Numbered from the stretch's first letter, positions 33,413 through 42,982 are shown. The stretch is 64,000 bases of DNA from Algoriphagus antarcticus (GCF_002150685.1 NZ_MSSW01000001.1:207346-271345); one strand, 5' to 3'. Numbers and translations: made by a program. The notes: generated from the sequence alone by a model not told the origin.

Positions 33413-34927
33413 CTACTTGATGAGTTTTTGTAGAAATTCCCGAATATCCTTTGACAGTGCATCAAAGTCTTCTTGTCTATTATACATCATATGGCCAGCT
33501 TCATAATAGTTCATTTGAATTCGCTCTTGAGGAAAATCATGTCTAGCAAAGGTGTATTCTGAATCGAAAAATGGAGTAATCAGATCGTAATAGCCATTGG
33601 CGACCATGACTTTCAAAGCAGTATTGCGATGCATCACCTCACTGAGTGATCGAGCAGTACTAACATAACTAGGCTCCCAATACGCTCCATCTGGCACCGG
33701 TTTCCAATTCCAAGATCCTCCCGTCCCATATGCTGAACCTAAATAGGCACGATCCATTTTCACTTTCAGATCAGTATAGAGGTAGTTGTTGAATACAGCT
33801 GTATAGGCACTTTCAGTCATGTAACTGCTAGCGTCACCAAGGACGGCACTTTCTGAAGCTAGATCAGTCTCTTTCGCTAAAAATCTCCCGTCTAATGTGC
33901 CAATTGTTTTACCTTCATTACGAAGCAGTTCTTTTTTAAATCTTTCCATTAGAATTTGATTTTTAGACCGAAGGATATATTTCTTATCCAACCCCGTGAA
34001 ATAGGCCAATTTTACAGCTATCGCATCTTTTTCAGCTTGGCTTTGTTTTTCGCCTTTAAACAAAGCTTCCAGATATTCACCGTACGCAAAGTCTCTAGCT
34101 TCTTTGGTGAAAGCTAACAAGGATTTTCCTTTGCCAGCTTTGCCATGATACCAAGCTGTAGCTGCTTGAGAAGGCAGATAGGTAAAGAATGAGGTCAGAT
34201 TATCAGCCCATGATGATGATCCTGCATAATCCAAGGCCTGAGAAATCAAAACAATCCCATTTAAAGCCATCGGATTTCCACCTCCTTCGAGTAGTTCAGC
34301 AACTTTTGCAGCGCGGGTAGTTCCATAACTTTCTCCAGCAATAAATTTTGGAGCCTGCCATCTTCCGTGTTTAGTTACCCAAGTTTTCATGAATTGAGCA
34401 ATCGAATTTGCGTCTTCATTCAATCCCAAATAATCTTTGTTTTCACCTTTTCCTAAAACTTGGCTAAATCCTGTTCCTATTGGATCCACAAAAACCAGAT
34501 CAGTCAAATTCAGCAGTGACTGACTATTTAGCACAAACTGGTATGGGGCACCACCATCATCAACTTTCCCTTCGGAATCAACTTTGACCACCTTAGGTCC
34601 GAAAAACCCCACATGCAGCCAGATAGAAGCAGAGCCTGGACCTCCATTGAAAATAAACATTACCGGTCGACTGGAAGAGTTCCCTCCTTCTTTAATATAA
34701 GCAGTAGACCAAAGTGCAGCAGTAATCTCTCCATTTGAATCTTTCAAAAAAGTCTCCGATACTATTGCTTTGTAGCTTATTTTTTGCCCTCCAAAAGTAC
34801 CCGAGTGAGAACTTTCAAATCGCTGAGGTTCACGGTTTTCAAAGCTCTTTTTCTCTTCTTGACCATTAGAGATCAAAGGCAAGCACAAAAACGAACAAAA
34901 TAAAATAAATCTCAAGATATTTTTCAT
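33413..34927 (-). CDS. S10 family serine carboxypeptidase-like protein
   Basis: 504 residues with a signal peptide (MKNILRFILFCSFLCLPLIS). The oxyanion-hole region is FIFNGGPGSASIWLH, the nucleophile is in AGESYGTTRA, an Asp is in MVANGYYDLITPF and the His is in NYYEAGHMMY, completing the Ser-Asp-His set of peptidase family S10. Expected to be periplasmic or secreted and to remove C-terminal residues from peptides. Confidence 0.9.
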   Translation of the reverse strand: MKNILRFILFCSFLCLPLISNGQEEKKSFENREPQRFESSHSGTFGGQKISYKAIVSETFLKDSNGEITAALWSTAYIKEGGNSSSRPVMFIFNGGPGSASIWLHVGFFGPKVVKVDSEGKVDDGGAPYQFVLNSQSLLNLTDLVFVDPIGTGFSQVLGKGENKDYLGLNEDANSIAQFMKTWVTKHGRWQAPKFIAGESYGTTRAAKVAELLEGGGNPMALNGIVLISQALDYAGSSSWADNLTSFFTYLPSQAATAWYHGKAGKGKSLLAFTKEARDFAYGEYLEALFKGEKQSQAEKDAIAVKLAYFTGLDKKYILRSKNQILMERFKKELLRNEGKTIGTLDGRFLAKETDLASESAVLGDASSYMTESAYTAVFNNYLYTDLKVKMDRAYLGSAYGTGGSWNWKPVPDGAYWEPSYVSTARSLSEVMHRNTALKVMVANGYYDLITPFFDSEYTFARHDFPQERIQMNYYEAGHMMYNRQEDFDALSKDIREFLQKLIK

Positions 34928-35020
34928 AGGGATATTGATTGTATTAAATAGCCTACAATTTATAGTATTTCGGGTTTAAGCTAAGCTAAATTCAAAATTT
35001 GCAGATGAACCAATCTCAAA

Positions 35021-35679
35021 TTAAAAATCCTCCCCTGCTAAAATCCTTTTACGGATATCAGGATGAAACTTCTCTATAGCATAACTAAGCGCAGTCCTTG
35101 GCATGGAGATGTAGTGTTTTTTCAAAAAACCTTTTTCAACTTCAGAATCCTTATTGCCAATTTCTCTTAGCATCCAGCCCACAGCTTTATGGATCAAATC
35201 ATGCTCGTGATAAAGCAACTTCTCCGCTAGCGCCAACGCATCGTCAAAACGCCCTCGCCTAATCCAGTAATAAGAACTAATGACATAGACTCTTTGCCTC
35301 CACAAATGATCAGAATCGGCTAATTTGTAGAAAAGTGATTTGTCTCTATCCAAATAAAAGTGACCTAAAATATGATGGCATGAGCTATCCACCAAGTCCC
35401 AATTATTTACAAAATCAAGGTGACTAACTAAAAATCCACCACCTTTCTTTGTTTTACTTCGGTCTTCAATTTCTGGTATCTATATACCAAAATGAACAAG
35501 GCTGTCTACCTAACTTCATGAAAGGGGTTTTTCATCAATACGGCAATTTCATCCAAGCGGATATCTGCAAAAACCGTCTTCGCCAACTCCCGTTGCTTCA
35601 CTTTGATCTCTTGCGCAAAGGCATCCAGAGATGACATCATGAAAAATAAAAAAATAGACAATGGTGTAAATTTGTTCAT
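35021..35679 (-). pseudogene. DNA alkylation repair (AlkD-like) pseudogene with odd 5' end
   Basis: The longest open piece (35021-35395) encodes the C-terminal half of an AlkD-type HEAT-repeat glycosylase (VDSSCHHILGHFYLDRDK, WRQRVYVISSYYWIRRGRFD). Continuing upstream by frame reading gives HLDFVNNWDLVD, a frameshift near 35425-35430, TALFILVYRYQKLKTEVKQ, an in-frame TAG at 35506-35508 and VKQRELAKTVFADIRLDEI. Both lesions interrupt otherwise well-kept sequence. The 5' end, ATG at 35679, instead codes for a signal-peptide-like start (MNKFTPLSIFLFFMM), unlike AlkD, so the first part of the gene was replaced or lost. Total length (about 219 codons) is still near family size. Confidence 0.75.
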
Positions 35680-35791
35680 AATAGATTAATGCGGTTTGTG
35701 GAAATTAGATTGATCTCACGTTTAGATTTAAACAATTAATTATCAATCAATTACGATAACGTCTATAATAATTATACCTTAAGCTTGCTTA

Positions 35792-35816
35792 AAGTTTTGC
35801 TTGATTGGCAAAACTT
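35792..35816. promoter_or_regulatory. inverted repeat upstream of the histidine kinase operon
   Basis: AAGTTTTGC (35792-35800) and GCAAAACTT (35808-35816) form a perfect 9-bp dyad about 100 nt before the kinase gene. A binding site for the LuxR-type regulator encoded in the same operon is possible; a terminator role is less likely because no T run follows. Confidence 0.4.
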
Positions 35817-35918
35817 GCCATATGGAAAATTGTCTGGATAATGTAAGATTAGCCTGGTTGAGCGCTGTGTTTACGATATGGGATAGCCCACAATTTATTG
35901 ATTTACTTATCTTTAAAA

Positions 35919-37910
35919 ATGATTCGATTGATCTTCTCGCTAGGCTGCATGTTAGCCTCTAACCTTGATTGCTCAAGCTCCATCTCCCGAACCATTCAAG
36001 ACCCGATTCAGAAAAATGATCTCAGTGAATTAACAACTCTTTTCGAAGGTACCGAGCCAAGTGATTCCATAGCTGGAGTGTATATGCTAGAGATGATTAA
36101 TCTTAGTGAACAGGAAGCCAAGTATGACTTGATGGCTGATCTAGCTATTCGCCTTACTAATCTCCCTTCACCTTCCGTTCAAGCTCCTGACTTGAAAAAG
36201 AAAGCCCTTATGAGGGCAATAACTCATGAAAATCAGATAACTAAAACGCAAGACAGAGGAAATCTTCATCTGAAACTGGCAGGCGCCTTTTTCAGTCTAG
36301 AGCAATTTGATTCGGCTATTTACGAATATGGTGAGGCCATAGAAAAGTTCAGCGACAAAGATTCTATTTACATCGCAGATTCTTACTTTTTTCGGGCACA
36401 GGCAAGGGACTACCAAGGCGATCTTCTCTTAGGAATGCAAGATTATCAAACTGCCCGAGACATCTATCTGGCTCTTGATGATAGGGAATATGTGCATTAT
36501 GTAGATGGAGGAATGGCTATTTTGTTCATCAAATTTGCCATTTATAACGAAGCCGAAAAAATCCGAAATTCACTTATCTCCACGTACCAAGAAAGTGGAG
36601 ACTCCTTCTCAGTCGCGATCCAACTTTACAACCAATCCGAAGACTTTGCCAAACAGGGAAGACTCGAAGATCAGCTAGACTATCTAGTTAAAGCAGATTC
36701 TTTAACCCCGTTTGATCCGCGGGATTATTACATCGAAAGCATGATTAAACTTTCTCTCAGCAACTATTATGGAGAACAACGAGATGTGGAGAAACAGCAA
36801 AAATACTTTGCCCAAGCACAAGAAATGATTTATCATGTGCCTGAAGTAGCTACTACCAATCCTGTATACCTTAATGCAAAAGCCCAGTTAGAATATTCTC
36901 AAGGAAATTTTTCGGCGGCTAACCAACTCGCTCAACAATCACTACGGGCGGCAAAAGTGTCCAAAAACATGGATCATTTGATTTCATCTTATCGCTTATT
37001 GGGTGACACATATTATGATCTAGGGCAATCTGCCAAAGCGTATGAAGTCCGTCAGGAATTGACTCGCTATACCGACTCTATTTTTGCAGCTAATCAGGCA
37101 ACTACTTTTTCATATTATCAAACACTCTACGAAACAGAGAGAAAGGAAAAAGAAATCCTGACGAAAACTCAGGAGATCGAATCTATCAACCAGCGTAACA
37201 AGGCCAACCTTAGATTTATAGCCATTATTGTCTTTGTGCTGATAGTAGCAGTTTTGTTGATTTTCCTTGGGAAGAATCTAAAGCACGAGAAAAAAAAGAA
37301 GGAAATGCAATCGAGGTTTTCGCAAGAACTCCTTAAGAACGAAGAAGCAGAAAGAGTACGAATTTCCAAAGATCTTCACGATGGTTTGGGTCAAAGTTTA
37401 CTCTTGATCAAAAATAAAGTTGCTTTATCAAAAGACAATTCAACAGGAGAACTTTTAGACACAGCCATCAGTGAACTAAGGTCAATTGCCAGATCGCTTC
37501 ACCCTATGCAATTAGAAAAACTGGGACTCAGTAAAGCCGCCGAACATCTACTAGATCAGATAGATCGCGAAACGGACATATTTGTGTCCACTGAAATCGA
37601 GGAGCTAAAGGGTATCTTAAAAAAAGAACAGGAATTACAACTTTATCGAATCTTGCAGGAATCCATAAATAATGTCCTAAAGCACTCTGAGGCTAGTGCG
37701 CTGCGTGTTTTATTCACAAGAATTGAAAAAGGAATAGAATTGAAAATTGAAGACAATGGAAAAGGGTTTGATTTTTCGGAAAAATTGAATGACTTTCAAA
37801 GCTTAGGGTTGAAAACACTCAAAGAACGCACAGCTTCCATCCATGGAACTATGAGAGTCAATAGCGAAAAAGGAGTTGGAACAAGTTTAAGTTTTATAGT
37901 TTATGTCTAA
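35919..37910 (+). CDS. TPR-containing sensor histidine kinase (NarX/DesK-like)
   Basis: About 663 residues from the ATG at 35919; a TTG start at 35898 would add seven residues. An N-terminal signal (IRLIFSLGCMLASN) precedes a periplasmic tetratricopeptide region (NLHLKLAGAFFSLEQFDSAI, SYFFRAQARDYQGD). One membrane helix lies near 430-452 (FIAIIVFVLIVAVLLIFLG). The HisKA_3 site RISKDLHDGLGQSLL contains the phospho-acceptor His487, and the C-terminal HATPase_c has NNVLKHSEAS and DNGKGFDF. It overlaps its response regulator gene by 8 nt. The signal sensed is unknown. Confidence 0.9.
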   Translation: MIRLIFSLGCMLASNLDCSSSISRTIQDPIQKNDLSELTTLFEGTEPSDSIAGVYMLEMINLSEQEAKYDLMADLAIRLTNLPSPSVQAPDLKKKALMRAITHENQITKTQDRGNLHLKLAGAFFSLEQFDSAIYEYGEAIEKFSDKDSIYIADSYFFRAQARDYQGDLLLGMQDYQTARDIYLALDDREYVHYVDGGMAILFIKFAIYNEAEKIRNSLISTYQESGDSFSVAIQLYNQSEDFAKQGRLEDQLDYLVKADSLTPFDPRDYYIESMIKLSLSNYYGEQRDVEKQQKYFAQAQEMIYHVPEVATTNPVYLNAKAQLEYSQGNFSAANQLAQQSLRAAKVSKNMDHLISSYRLLGDTYYDLGQSAKAYEVRQELTRYTDSIFAANQATTFSYYQTLYETERKEKEILTKTQEIESINQRNKANLRFIAIIVFVLIVAVLLIFLGKNLKHEKKKKEMQSRFSQELLKNEEAERVRISKDLHDGLGQSLLLIKNKVALSKDNSTGELLDTAISELRSIARSLHPMQLEKLGLSKAAEHLLDQIDRETDIFVSTEIEELKGILKKEQELQLYRILQESINNVLKHSEASALRVLFTRIEKGIELKIEDNGKGFDFSEKLNDFQSLGLKTLKERTASIHGTMRVNSEKGVGTSLSFIVYV

Positions 37911-38538
37911 CCAAAAGACCACTGTAATTATTGCAGACGATCACCCAATCCTGCTAAAAGGATTGCATGCTTTCCTCAGCGATCTCGGCTTAGACATCGT
38001 AGGTACTGCCAATGAGGGGCAGAGCGCTATAGATCAAATCATCAAGTTCAAGCCCCAACTTGCAATTTTGGACATGGAAATGCCTAATAAGACAGGACTT
38101 GAAATAGCTTCGGATTGCAAGAAATTACAACTCACTACCAAAGTCATTCTACTAACGCTTCATAAAGAACTTTACCTCTATCATCAGGCTAAGGAATTGA
38201 ACCTATCAGGTTATATCCTAAAGGAATTTGCACTCGACGATCTTTCAAAAGCCATTTCAATAGTTTTAGATGGAGGGCAATTTTTTAGCGAAAAGATTTT
38301 TGAGGGGATGAAAAGAAACAAATTCGAATCGGATGAAAATCCTTTGACTCCTTCTGAGGTTAAAATCCTCAGACTGATAGCTGGAGGGCTTTCAACCAAA
38401 GATATCGCCAATAAACTTTTTATCTCCGAGCGTACTGTGGACAAGCATAGAAGCAATATGATTGTAAAACTGCAGTTGGAGAAAAAGCACAATTCTCTAC
38501 TGATATGGGCTCAGAAGAATCGTGAGATCATAGATTAA
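37903..38538 (+). CDS. LuxR/NarL-type response regulator
   Basis: 211 residues. The receiver domain has acidic ADDHP, the phospho-acceptor Asp57 in LAILDMEMPNKTG and a conserved Lys in YILKEF. The C-terminal HTH is LTPSEVKILRLIAGGLSTKD followed by ERTVDKHRSNM. It is cotranscribed with the upstream histidine kinase (8-nt overlap). Confidence 0.92.
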   Translation: MSNQKTTVIIADDHPILLKGLHAFLSDLGLDIVGTANEGQSAIDQIIKFKPQLAILDMEMPNKTGLEIASDCKKLQLTTKVILLTLHKELYLYHQAKELNLSGYILKEFALDDLSKAISIVLDGGQFFSEKIFEGMKRNKFESDENPLTPSEVKILRLIAGGLSTKDIANKLFISERTVDKHRSNMIVKLQLEKKHNSLLIWAQKNREIID

Positions 38539-38602
38539 CTACATTTTTCTATAGTTAAAAGAGAAATATACGTGTTTATACGTATTGAGTCGCCTTATAT
38601 TA

Positions 38603-38637
38603 TTGGTTAGATTTGATCTAATATTTTAGCTAACCAA
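38603..38637. promoter_or_regulatory. inverted repeat TTGGTTAG / CTAACCAA
   Basis: The arms are 38603-38610 and 38630-38637, ending 11 nt before the start codon of the 91-residue protein. A very similar arrangement (TTGGTTA, about 21-22 nt, TAACCAA) precedes the lipoprotein gene at 50453. It is either an operator or an mRNA leader hairpin. Confidence 0.4.
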
Positions 38638-38648
38638 CTTTTTGCACA

Positions 38649-38924
38649 ATGAAAATTTCAAGTCTACAAGGGGATTTTAAAATAATCCAAACTATAAAAA
38701 ATCAAGACGAGTTACTTGTATTAGGAGCTTGGAAGGATCTCGTTAGGTTGTTTGACAGTAACAGGACTTTTCTTGTCAATAAAAATGAATCACTTTTTGG
38801 GATTTATCTATGCAAGCAGGAATGTGCTGAATTTATGAACAAAATAATTCAGGAAATTGATTACCATGAGTGGGAGGATTTCAAAATAGAAAAGCCTACC
38901 TACCAAAATCAATTCCAAGCGTAA
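38649..38924 (+). CDS. hypothetical protein downstream of the two-component pair
   Basis: 91 residues, no signal or membrane helix, family not recognised. The start MKISSLQGDFKIIQTI is followed by an alpha/beta pattern (LLVLGAWKDLVRLFDS, TFLVNKNESLFGIYLCKQEC, FMNKIIQEIDYHEWEDFKIE). It lies 110 nt after the response regulator gene with an inverted repeat in between, so it could be a target of that regulator. Confidence 0.6.
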   Translation: MKISSLQGDFKIIQTIKNQDELLVLGAWKDLVRLFDSNRTFLVNKNESLFGIYLCKQECAEFMNKIIQEIDYHEWEDFKIEKPTYQNQFQA

Positions 38925-38938
38925 AGGGTGATATTTTT

Positions 38939-39796
38939 TCAGCAATAAACTTTTAGGGCTGCGCGGATCATACGATCTACGGTTTTTTCAGCTTCTTTAT
39001 CAAACTCCCCACTCGGACGGTTAGCCACGATTGCATTAAGACTTAGCATGCGGTGATTCAAAAGTTGTCCCATTGCATAATATCCAGCAGTCTCCATCTC
39101 GAAATTAGTCATCCTAAGTCCTGCTAATTCTAGATTTGCCAATCGCTCAAACATATTCTCCATCTTTGGTTTCAATCTTATTTCTCTCCCCTGTGGAGCA
39201 TAAAAACCAGGAGCCGTGAGCGTGACTCCGCGATGAAAATCGGAAGGCAATTTTTCTAAAAGCTTTTTCGAAGCTGATGCCTGATATGGCAAAAAAGTGA
39301 GATCGAGTGTATCTTGAACCAATTTCGCCCAGTCCTGATTCCCTTCAAGTTTTGGGTAAAACTGCATCAATGTATCAACTCCCACAGCAATCTCTGAAAC
39401 CAATAAACTACCAACTGGCAAATCAGTCTGCATACTCCCAGATGTTCCCAAACGGATAATTTCTAAACTCTTTTCTTTTGGCTTAACGGTATGGGTTTTA
39501 AGATCCACGTTGACTAAAGAATCCAACTCAGTCATCAAAATCTCTACATTATCGGTCCCCATACCCGTACTCATTACTGTGACACGCTTGCCACGGATTC
39601 TTCCAGTATGAGTTACAAATTCTCTCTTACTTACCTTGAAGTCAACTTGATCAAAGTATTTGGATACCATAGAAACTCTGTCAGGATCACCTACGGTAAA
39701 AACAAGGGTAGCCAGGTTCTCTGGCTTCAAATGCAAATGATAAATGCTTCCATCAGCATTTAATATCAATTCGGATTCTGGAATTTGTCTGCTCAC
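38939..39796 (-). CDS. nucleoside phosphorylase (uridine phosphorylase-like)
   Basis: 285 residues of the PNP/UDP family: the phosphate-binding VFTVGDPDRV near the N-terminus, STGMGTDNVEILMTELD, the LGTSGSMQ loop, and NFEMETAGYYAMGQL, where the Glu-Met-Glu contacts ribose. It cleaves nucleosides with phosphate. Uridine is the best guess from overall likeness, but purine substrates cannot be excluded. It follows trhO with an 8-nt gap. Confidence 0.88.
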   Translation of the reverse strand: MSRQIPESELILNADGSIYHLHLKPENLATLVFTVGDPDRVSMVSKYFDQVDFKVSKREFVTHTGRIRGKRVTVMSTGMGTDNVEILMTELDSLVNVDLKTHTVKPKEKSLEIIRLGTSGSMQTDLPVGSLLVSEIAVGVDTLMQFYPKLEGNQDWAKLVQDTLDLTFLPYQASASKKLLEKLPSDFHRGVTLTAPGFYAPQGREIRLKPKMENMFERLANLELAGLRMTNFEMETAGYYAMGQLLNHRMLSLNAIVANRPSGEFDKEAEKTVDRMIRAALKVYC

Positions 39797-39804
39797 GCTA
39801 CAAG

Positions 39805-40773
39805 TTAAGCATTTGATTTTTCATTGGATTTACGAATCAATCCTTTGTAAGGATTGTAGCCGTTAGTATTTTTCTGGTAATACCCTGTTCCGTCATAGAC
39901 ACGTTTTTCAGGGATTTCCTTGCATTCAGTAGAGCAAGATCCTTCCATTTCCCAACCGCATTCCTCACACATAGCTACATGAGTATTGCAGGTTTGATTG
40001 GCACAGTTGATCATACGGTCTGAGGGCTTACCACAAACGTGACAGGTGGAAACAATTTTAGGATTGACCTTATTCACATCCACAGCTATTCTATTGTCAA
40101 ATACGTAGCATTTTCCTTCGAAATCTTCGCCGCCAGCTTCCATCCCATATTTGATGATCCCGCCGTGAAGTTGATACACATCTTCGAAACCTTGTTCCAA
40201 TAGGTATGCAGAGGCTTTCTCACACTTAATCCCTCCAGTGCAATAGGTCAGCACTTTCTTGCCTTTCAGATGTTCAAGTTCTTTTACTTTCTCAGGAAAA
40301 TCACGGAAATTGTCGATATCAAGCGTCAGCGCATTCTTGAAATGCCCTAGTTCATGTTCGTAATTTGAGCGAACATCTAATATTACCACATCTTCCTGAT
40401 CCTTCAATTGTTTGAATTCCTCAGGGTTGAGATGCTTGCCCGTTTTCACGTTTGGATCAAGATGTCTCAGTGCGCTGTGGACAATCTCAGGCTTATAGCG
40501 CACATGGGTTTTGGTAAATGCATGGGTATCATGTGAGTCTATTTTGAACTCAGTCTTTGCAAATCTCGGATCTGCGTGAATATAGGCCATGTATTTGTTG
40601 CAGTCTTCGCCCAATCCAGAAACAGTTCCATTCAGCCCTTCGTCAGAGATAATGATGCGGCCTCGAATGTTGTTTTCGATGCAAAAAAGGTGATGCTGCT
40701 CACGATATTCCTCAGGATTCTCAATCTGGGCGTAGCAGTAATACAGGAGGATTTGATACTTTTTGTTTTCCAT
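39805..40773 (-). CDS. trhO: tRNA uridine(34) hydroxylase (rhodanese-like, TrhO/YceA)
   Basis: 322 residues. An N-terminal acylphosphatase-like domain (GRIIISDEGLNGTVSG) is followed by a rhodanese domain with active-site cysteine in YCTGGIKCEKAS and a C-terminal Cys-rich region (STCHVCGKPSDRMINCANQT, CEECGWEMEGSC) that may bind zinc. Family members make 5-hydroxyuridine at the wobble position of tRNAs. It is paired with the phosphorylase gene on the same strand. Confidence 0.93.
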   Translation of the reverse strand: MENKKYQILLYYCYAQIENPEEYREQHHLFCIENNIRGRIIISDEGLNGTVSGLGEDCNKYMAYIHADPRFAKTEFKIDSHDTHAFTKTHVRYKPEIVHSALRHLDPNVKTGKHLNPEEFKQLKDQEDVVILDVRSNYEHELGHFKNALTLDIDNFRDFPEKVKELEHLKGKKVLTYCTGGIKCEKASAYLLEQGFEDVYQLHGGIIKYGMEAGGEDFEGKCYVFDNRIAVDVNKVNPKIVSTCHVCGKPSDRMINCANQTCNTHVAMCEECGWEMEGSCSTECKEIPEKRVYDGTGYYQKNTNGYNPYKGLIRKSNEKSNA

Positions 40774-40786
40774 AACTATAGCCCTG

Positions 40787-40918
40787 TTGCGGCAGGGTGT
40801 TTAGGGATTTCGGATTAATGATTTCGGATTTACTATTTCAAAAGGCATAAACAATAAGTTTTACCTCGAAATTCGTAAATCAAAAATCGCAATTCTTATT
40901 TAACTTTTGCGGCAGGGT
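40787..40918. repeat. 12-bp direct repeats bracketing a 108-bp filler
   Basis: TTGCGGCAGGGT occurs at 40787-40798 and 40907-40918; the second copy is the end of the acetyltransferase gene (codons around NPAAK). The DNA between has internally repeated GATTTCGGATT words. The structure looks like insertion of a small repeat with duplication of the gene end, or chance. Confidence 0.35.
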
Positions 40919-41531
40919 TTCCAAAGACGGTTTCATTCGATCCTACAGTAGAGATTACTACAGATCCTGCTCCAACTCTGGCATTTTTACCAATAGTAAC
41001 TCCAGAAATGATCGTTGCTCCAGAGCCAATAAAAGCCCCTTCTTCTATCGTCACTTCAGAATTGATCACTGATCCAGCCCCGATTTGTACAAAGTCTCCC
41101 AGCTTAGCTTTATGTTCGATAACAGCCGCCGAATTGATAATACAATGACTTCCAATCTCAGCTCCTGCGCCGATGTTCACATTGGCATTGATGAAATTAC
41201 CATGCCCAATGATGGCATCCGTAGATATGTAAGAACGCAGATGTATCGCGTTCACAGGCTGCACCTTTCGGCGATCATTCAATAGCTCCACCAAGAATTT
41301 ACGGTATTTGGGATTCTCTTCCGCCACAAACGCCTCTGTTTTCTGACCGATTAATTTCAAGAAACCGTCATCCTCAGGATTTCCAAGTACTGATACTGTG
41401 TTGATTTCTGTCCCGTGAATTTTTTCGTCCTCATCCAAGAATCCAAAAACAACCACATTGTTACTATTGAATATCTCAAGTGCGGAATGGGCGATGCCTT
41501 TTGCTCCAAAAATTATAACTGGTTTTTCCAT
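40896..41531 (-). CDS. NeuD-type sugar O-acyltransferase
   Basis: 211 residues from the ATG at 41531 (MEKPVIIFGAKGIAHSALEI); a TTG lies eight codons upstream. The N-terminal Rossmann-like domain is followed from about residue 105 by left-handed beta-helix hexapeptide repeats (IGHGNFINANVNIGAGAEIG, AVIEHKAKLGDFVQIGAGSV). Such enzymes acetylate amino-sugars for surface polysaccharide. It follows DUF2851 with about 55 nt between. Confidence 0.85.
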   Translation of the reverse strand: MEKPVIIFGAKGIAHSALEIFNSNNVVVFGFLDEDEKIHGTEINTVSVLGNPEDDGFLKLIGQKTEAFVAEENPKYRKFLVELLNDRRKVQPVNAIHLRSYISTDAIIGHGNFINANVNIGAGAEIGSHCIINSAAVIEHKAKLGDFVQIGAGSVINSEVTIEEGAFIGSGATIISGVTIGKNARVGAGSVVISTVGSNETVFGNPAAKVK

Positions 41532-41586
41532 AGTTTTCTTCAATTCAGGCTGCAAAAATACAGGAATTCACCGGCTTACCCAAAAA

Positions 41587-42882
41587 TCATTTGGATTCTG
41601 ATTTGATGAGCACTTGCGCGATTTTGCATTGAAGGCACTTCTTAGGTTGGCAATAATTTTTAAAGAGCCCGATCATTCCCTGGGTATCGAATCCATTTTC
41701 CGCAGGCCAACCATGGGATTGAAATCGGCGAATGATATGATTATTCTCCGCAGAAATCTCCTGCAGGAGATCAAAACACCGCTCTTGCCAGTCAGGCTCC
41801 TCGAAATACCGTCCATAAGCAAACCAAAGCGGAATTACGTAGTTGATCACCAAAAGCTCTAATGCCGTACTGGAAACCCCTGAATTCGATGGTCTTTCTG
41901 AAGGCTTCCCAAAACTGTAGTGATACTGCCAGTAATCACTTGGCTTCACTTTCAGCAGCTTTTTGAAACTTGGTAAGTCATGGGAATCCTGCATCACTGA
42001 CTGAAGTAAATTAGGCGCGTTGGATAAAATCGCTGCCAACTGAGCAATTCTTACCGTAGGAAAATTACTTGGTCTTACCCCCATAAAAGTCCAATGCTGC
42101 CGTTTCATTGGCATGTCCCAATTGTATTTCCTTCTGTAAAAATCATATTCTCTAATCAAATGCTGCACATACGGCTCTTCCGAATCCTCTGGCAATAAGC
42201 CCGCTTGTCCTAAAAGAATAGCTTCTAATACTGGCAATTGATCTCTATGTTTTTGCAAAATTCTGTAAGGAACCAAAGATGCCAATTCCCCCATGGCTTG
42301 ACTATTAGCTTTGAAGCCAAAGCAAGTGAACAGCCAACGATAGGCCGTTTCCTCCCAATCATCCGTAGTGGATCTGAGAATTTCTAAAATCAAGTTAGAC
42401 TTTTCCTGAAGTCTTTCTACTAACGCTTTTTCCAATGCAGAAAACCGCACAATTTCTGGCGCATCCTTTAGTCCATGAGCACAGGGCAAAACAGACTTGT
42501 AATCCAGCATCCGCTCATAATTTCTCCAGATATCCAAAAAAATCAATCCTTTCAGCTCCAATGTCGGCATGGCCGTTCCATCATTGCGAAGGACTTCCTG
42601 ATCATCTTCCCAAACCACGTGAAGAACTACAGAGTTATAAGCAGGATTACCTCCATGTGCGTGTTGCTTCCATTCACTGGCCAATCTATGCACCTCCACA
42701 TGACCATGAAGGATTACGTTGTCAATGACCACCACCGAATCCCTGAAGTCTGGCCCCTCGCTTTGATTATGAAATCCTACCTGGATTATTTTTAATTCAT
42801 CTCCAGCAGCAGTGCGAAGTTTCGCTTTTTCGAAATACTGGTATTTCCATACGAGCTGTAAAAAGTCTTCCTTGAAAGTCAT
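41587..42882 (-). CDS. DUF2851 family protein
   Basis: 431 residues, a protein family nearly confined to Bacteroidetes and without known function. It starts MTFKEDFLQLVWKYQYF, with the characteristic FHNQSEGPDFRDSVVVIDN and GHVEVHRLASEWKQHAH blocks, and ends with a Cys pair region (CQPKKCLQCKIAQVL) that may bind metal. No signal peptide. Likely cotranscribed with the downstream acetyltransferase gene. Confidence 0.85.
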   Translation of the reverse strand: MTFKEDFLQLVWKYQYFEKAKLRTAAGDELKIIQVGFHNQSEGPDFRDSVVVIDNVILHGHVEVHRLASEWKQHAHGGNPAYNSVVLHVVWEDDQEVLRNDGTAMPTLELKGLIFLDIWRNYERMLDYKSVLPCAHGLKDAPEIVRFSALEKALVERLQEKSNLILEILRSTTDDWEETAYRWLFTCFGFKANSQAMGELASLVPYRILQKHRDQLPVLEAILLGQAGLLPEDSEEPYVQHLIREYDFYRRKYNWDMPMKRQHWTFMGVRPSNFPTVRIAQLAAILSNAPNLLQSVMQDSHDLPSFKKLLKVKPSDYWQYHYSFGKPSERPSNSGVSSTALELLVINYVIPLWFAYGRYFEEPDWQERCFDLLQEISAENNHIIRRFQSHGWPAENGFDTQGMIGLFKNYCQPKKCLQCKIAQVLIKSESK

Positions 42883-42933
42883 AAAAGTATAGGTTAAAAG
42901 TCAAGTGAATTTAACCAAAAACTAAAAAACAAA

Positions 42934-42955
42934 AAAGCCAGTAAACCCTGGCTTT
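42934..42955 (-). terminator. pyrF terminator
   Basis: Stem AAAGCCAG / CTGGCTTT followed on the minus strand by a T run, 28 nt after the pyrF stop. Confidence 0.85.
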
Positions 42956-42982
42956 CAAAATATTAGCCACTTAAATGTTTGA

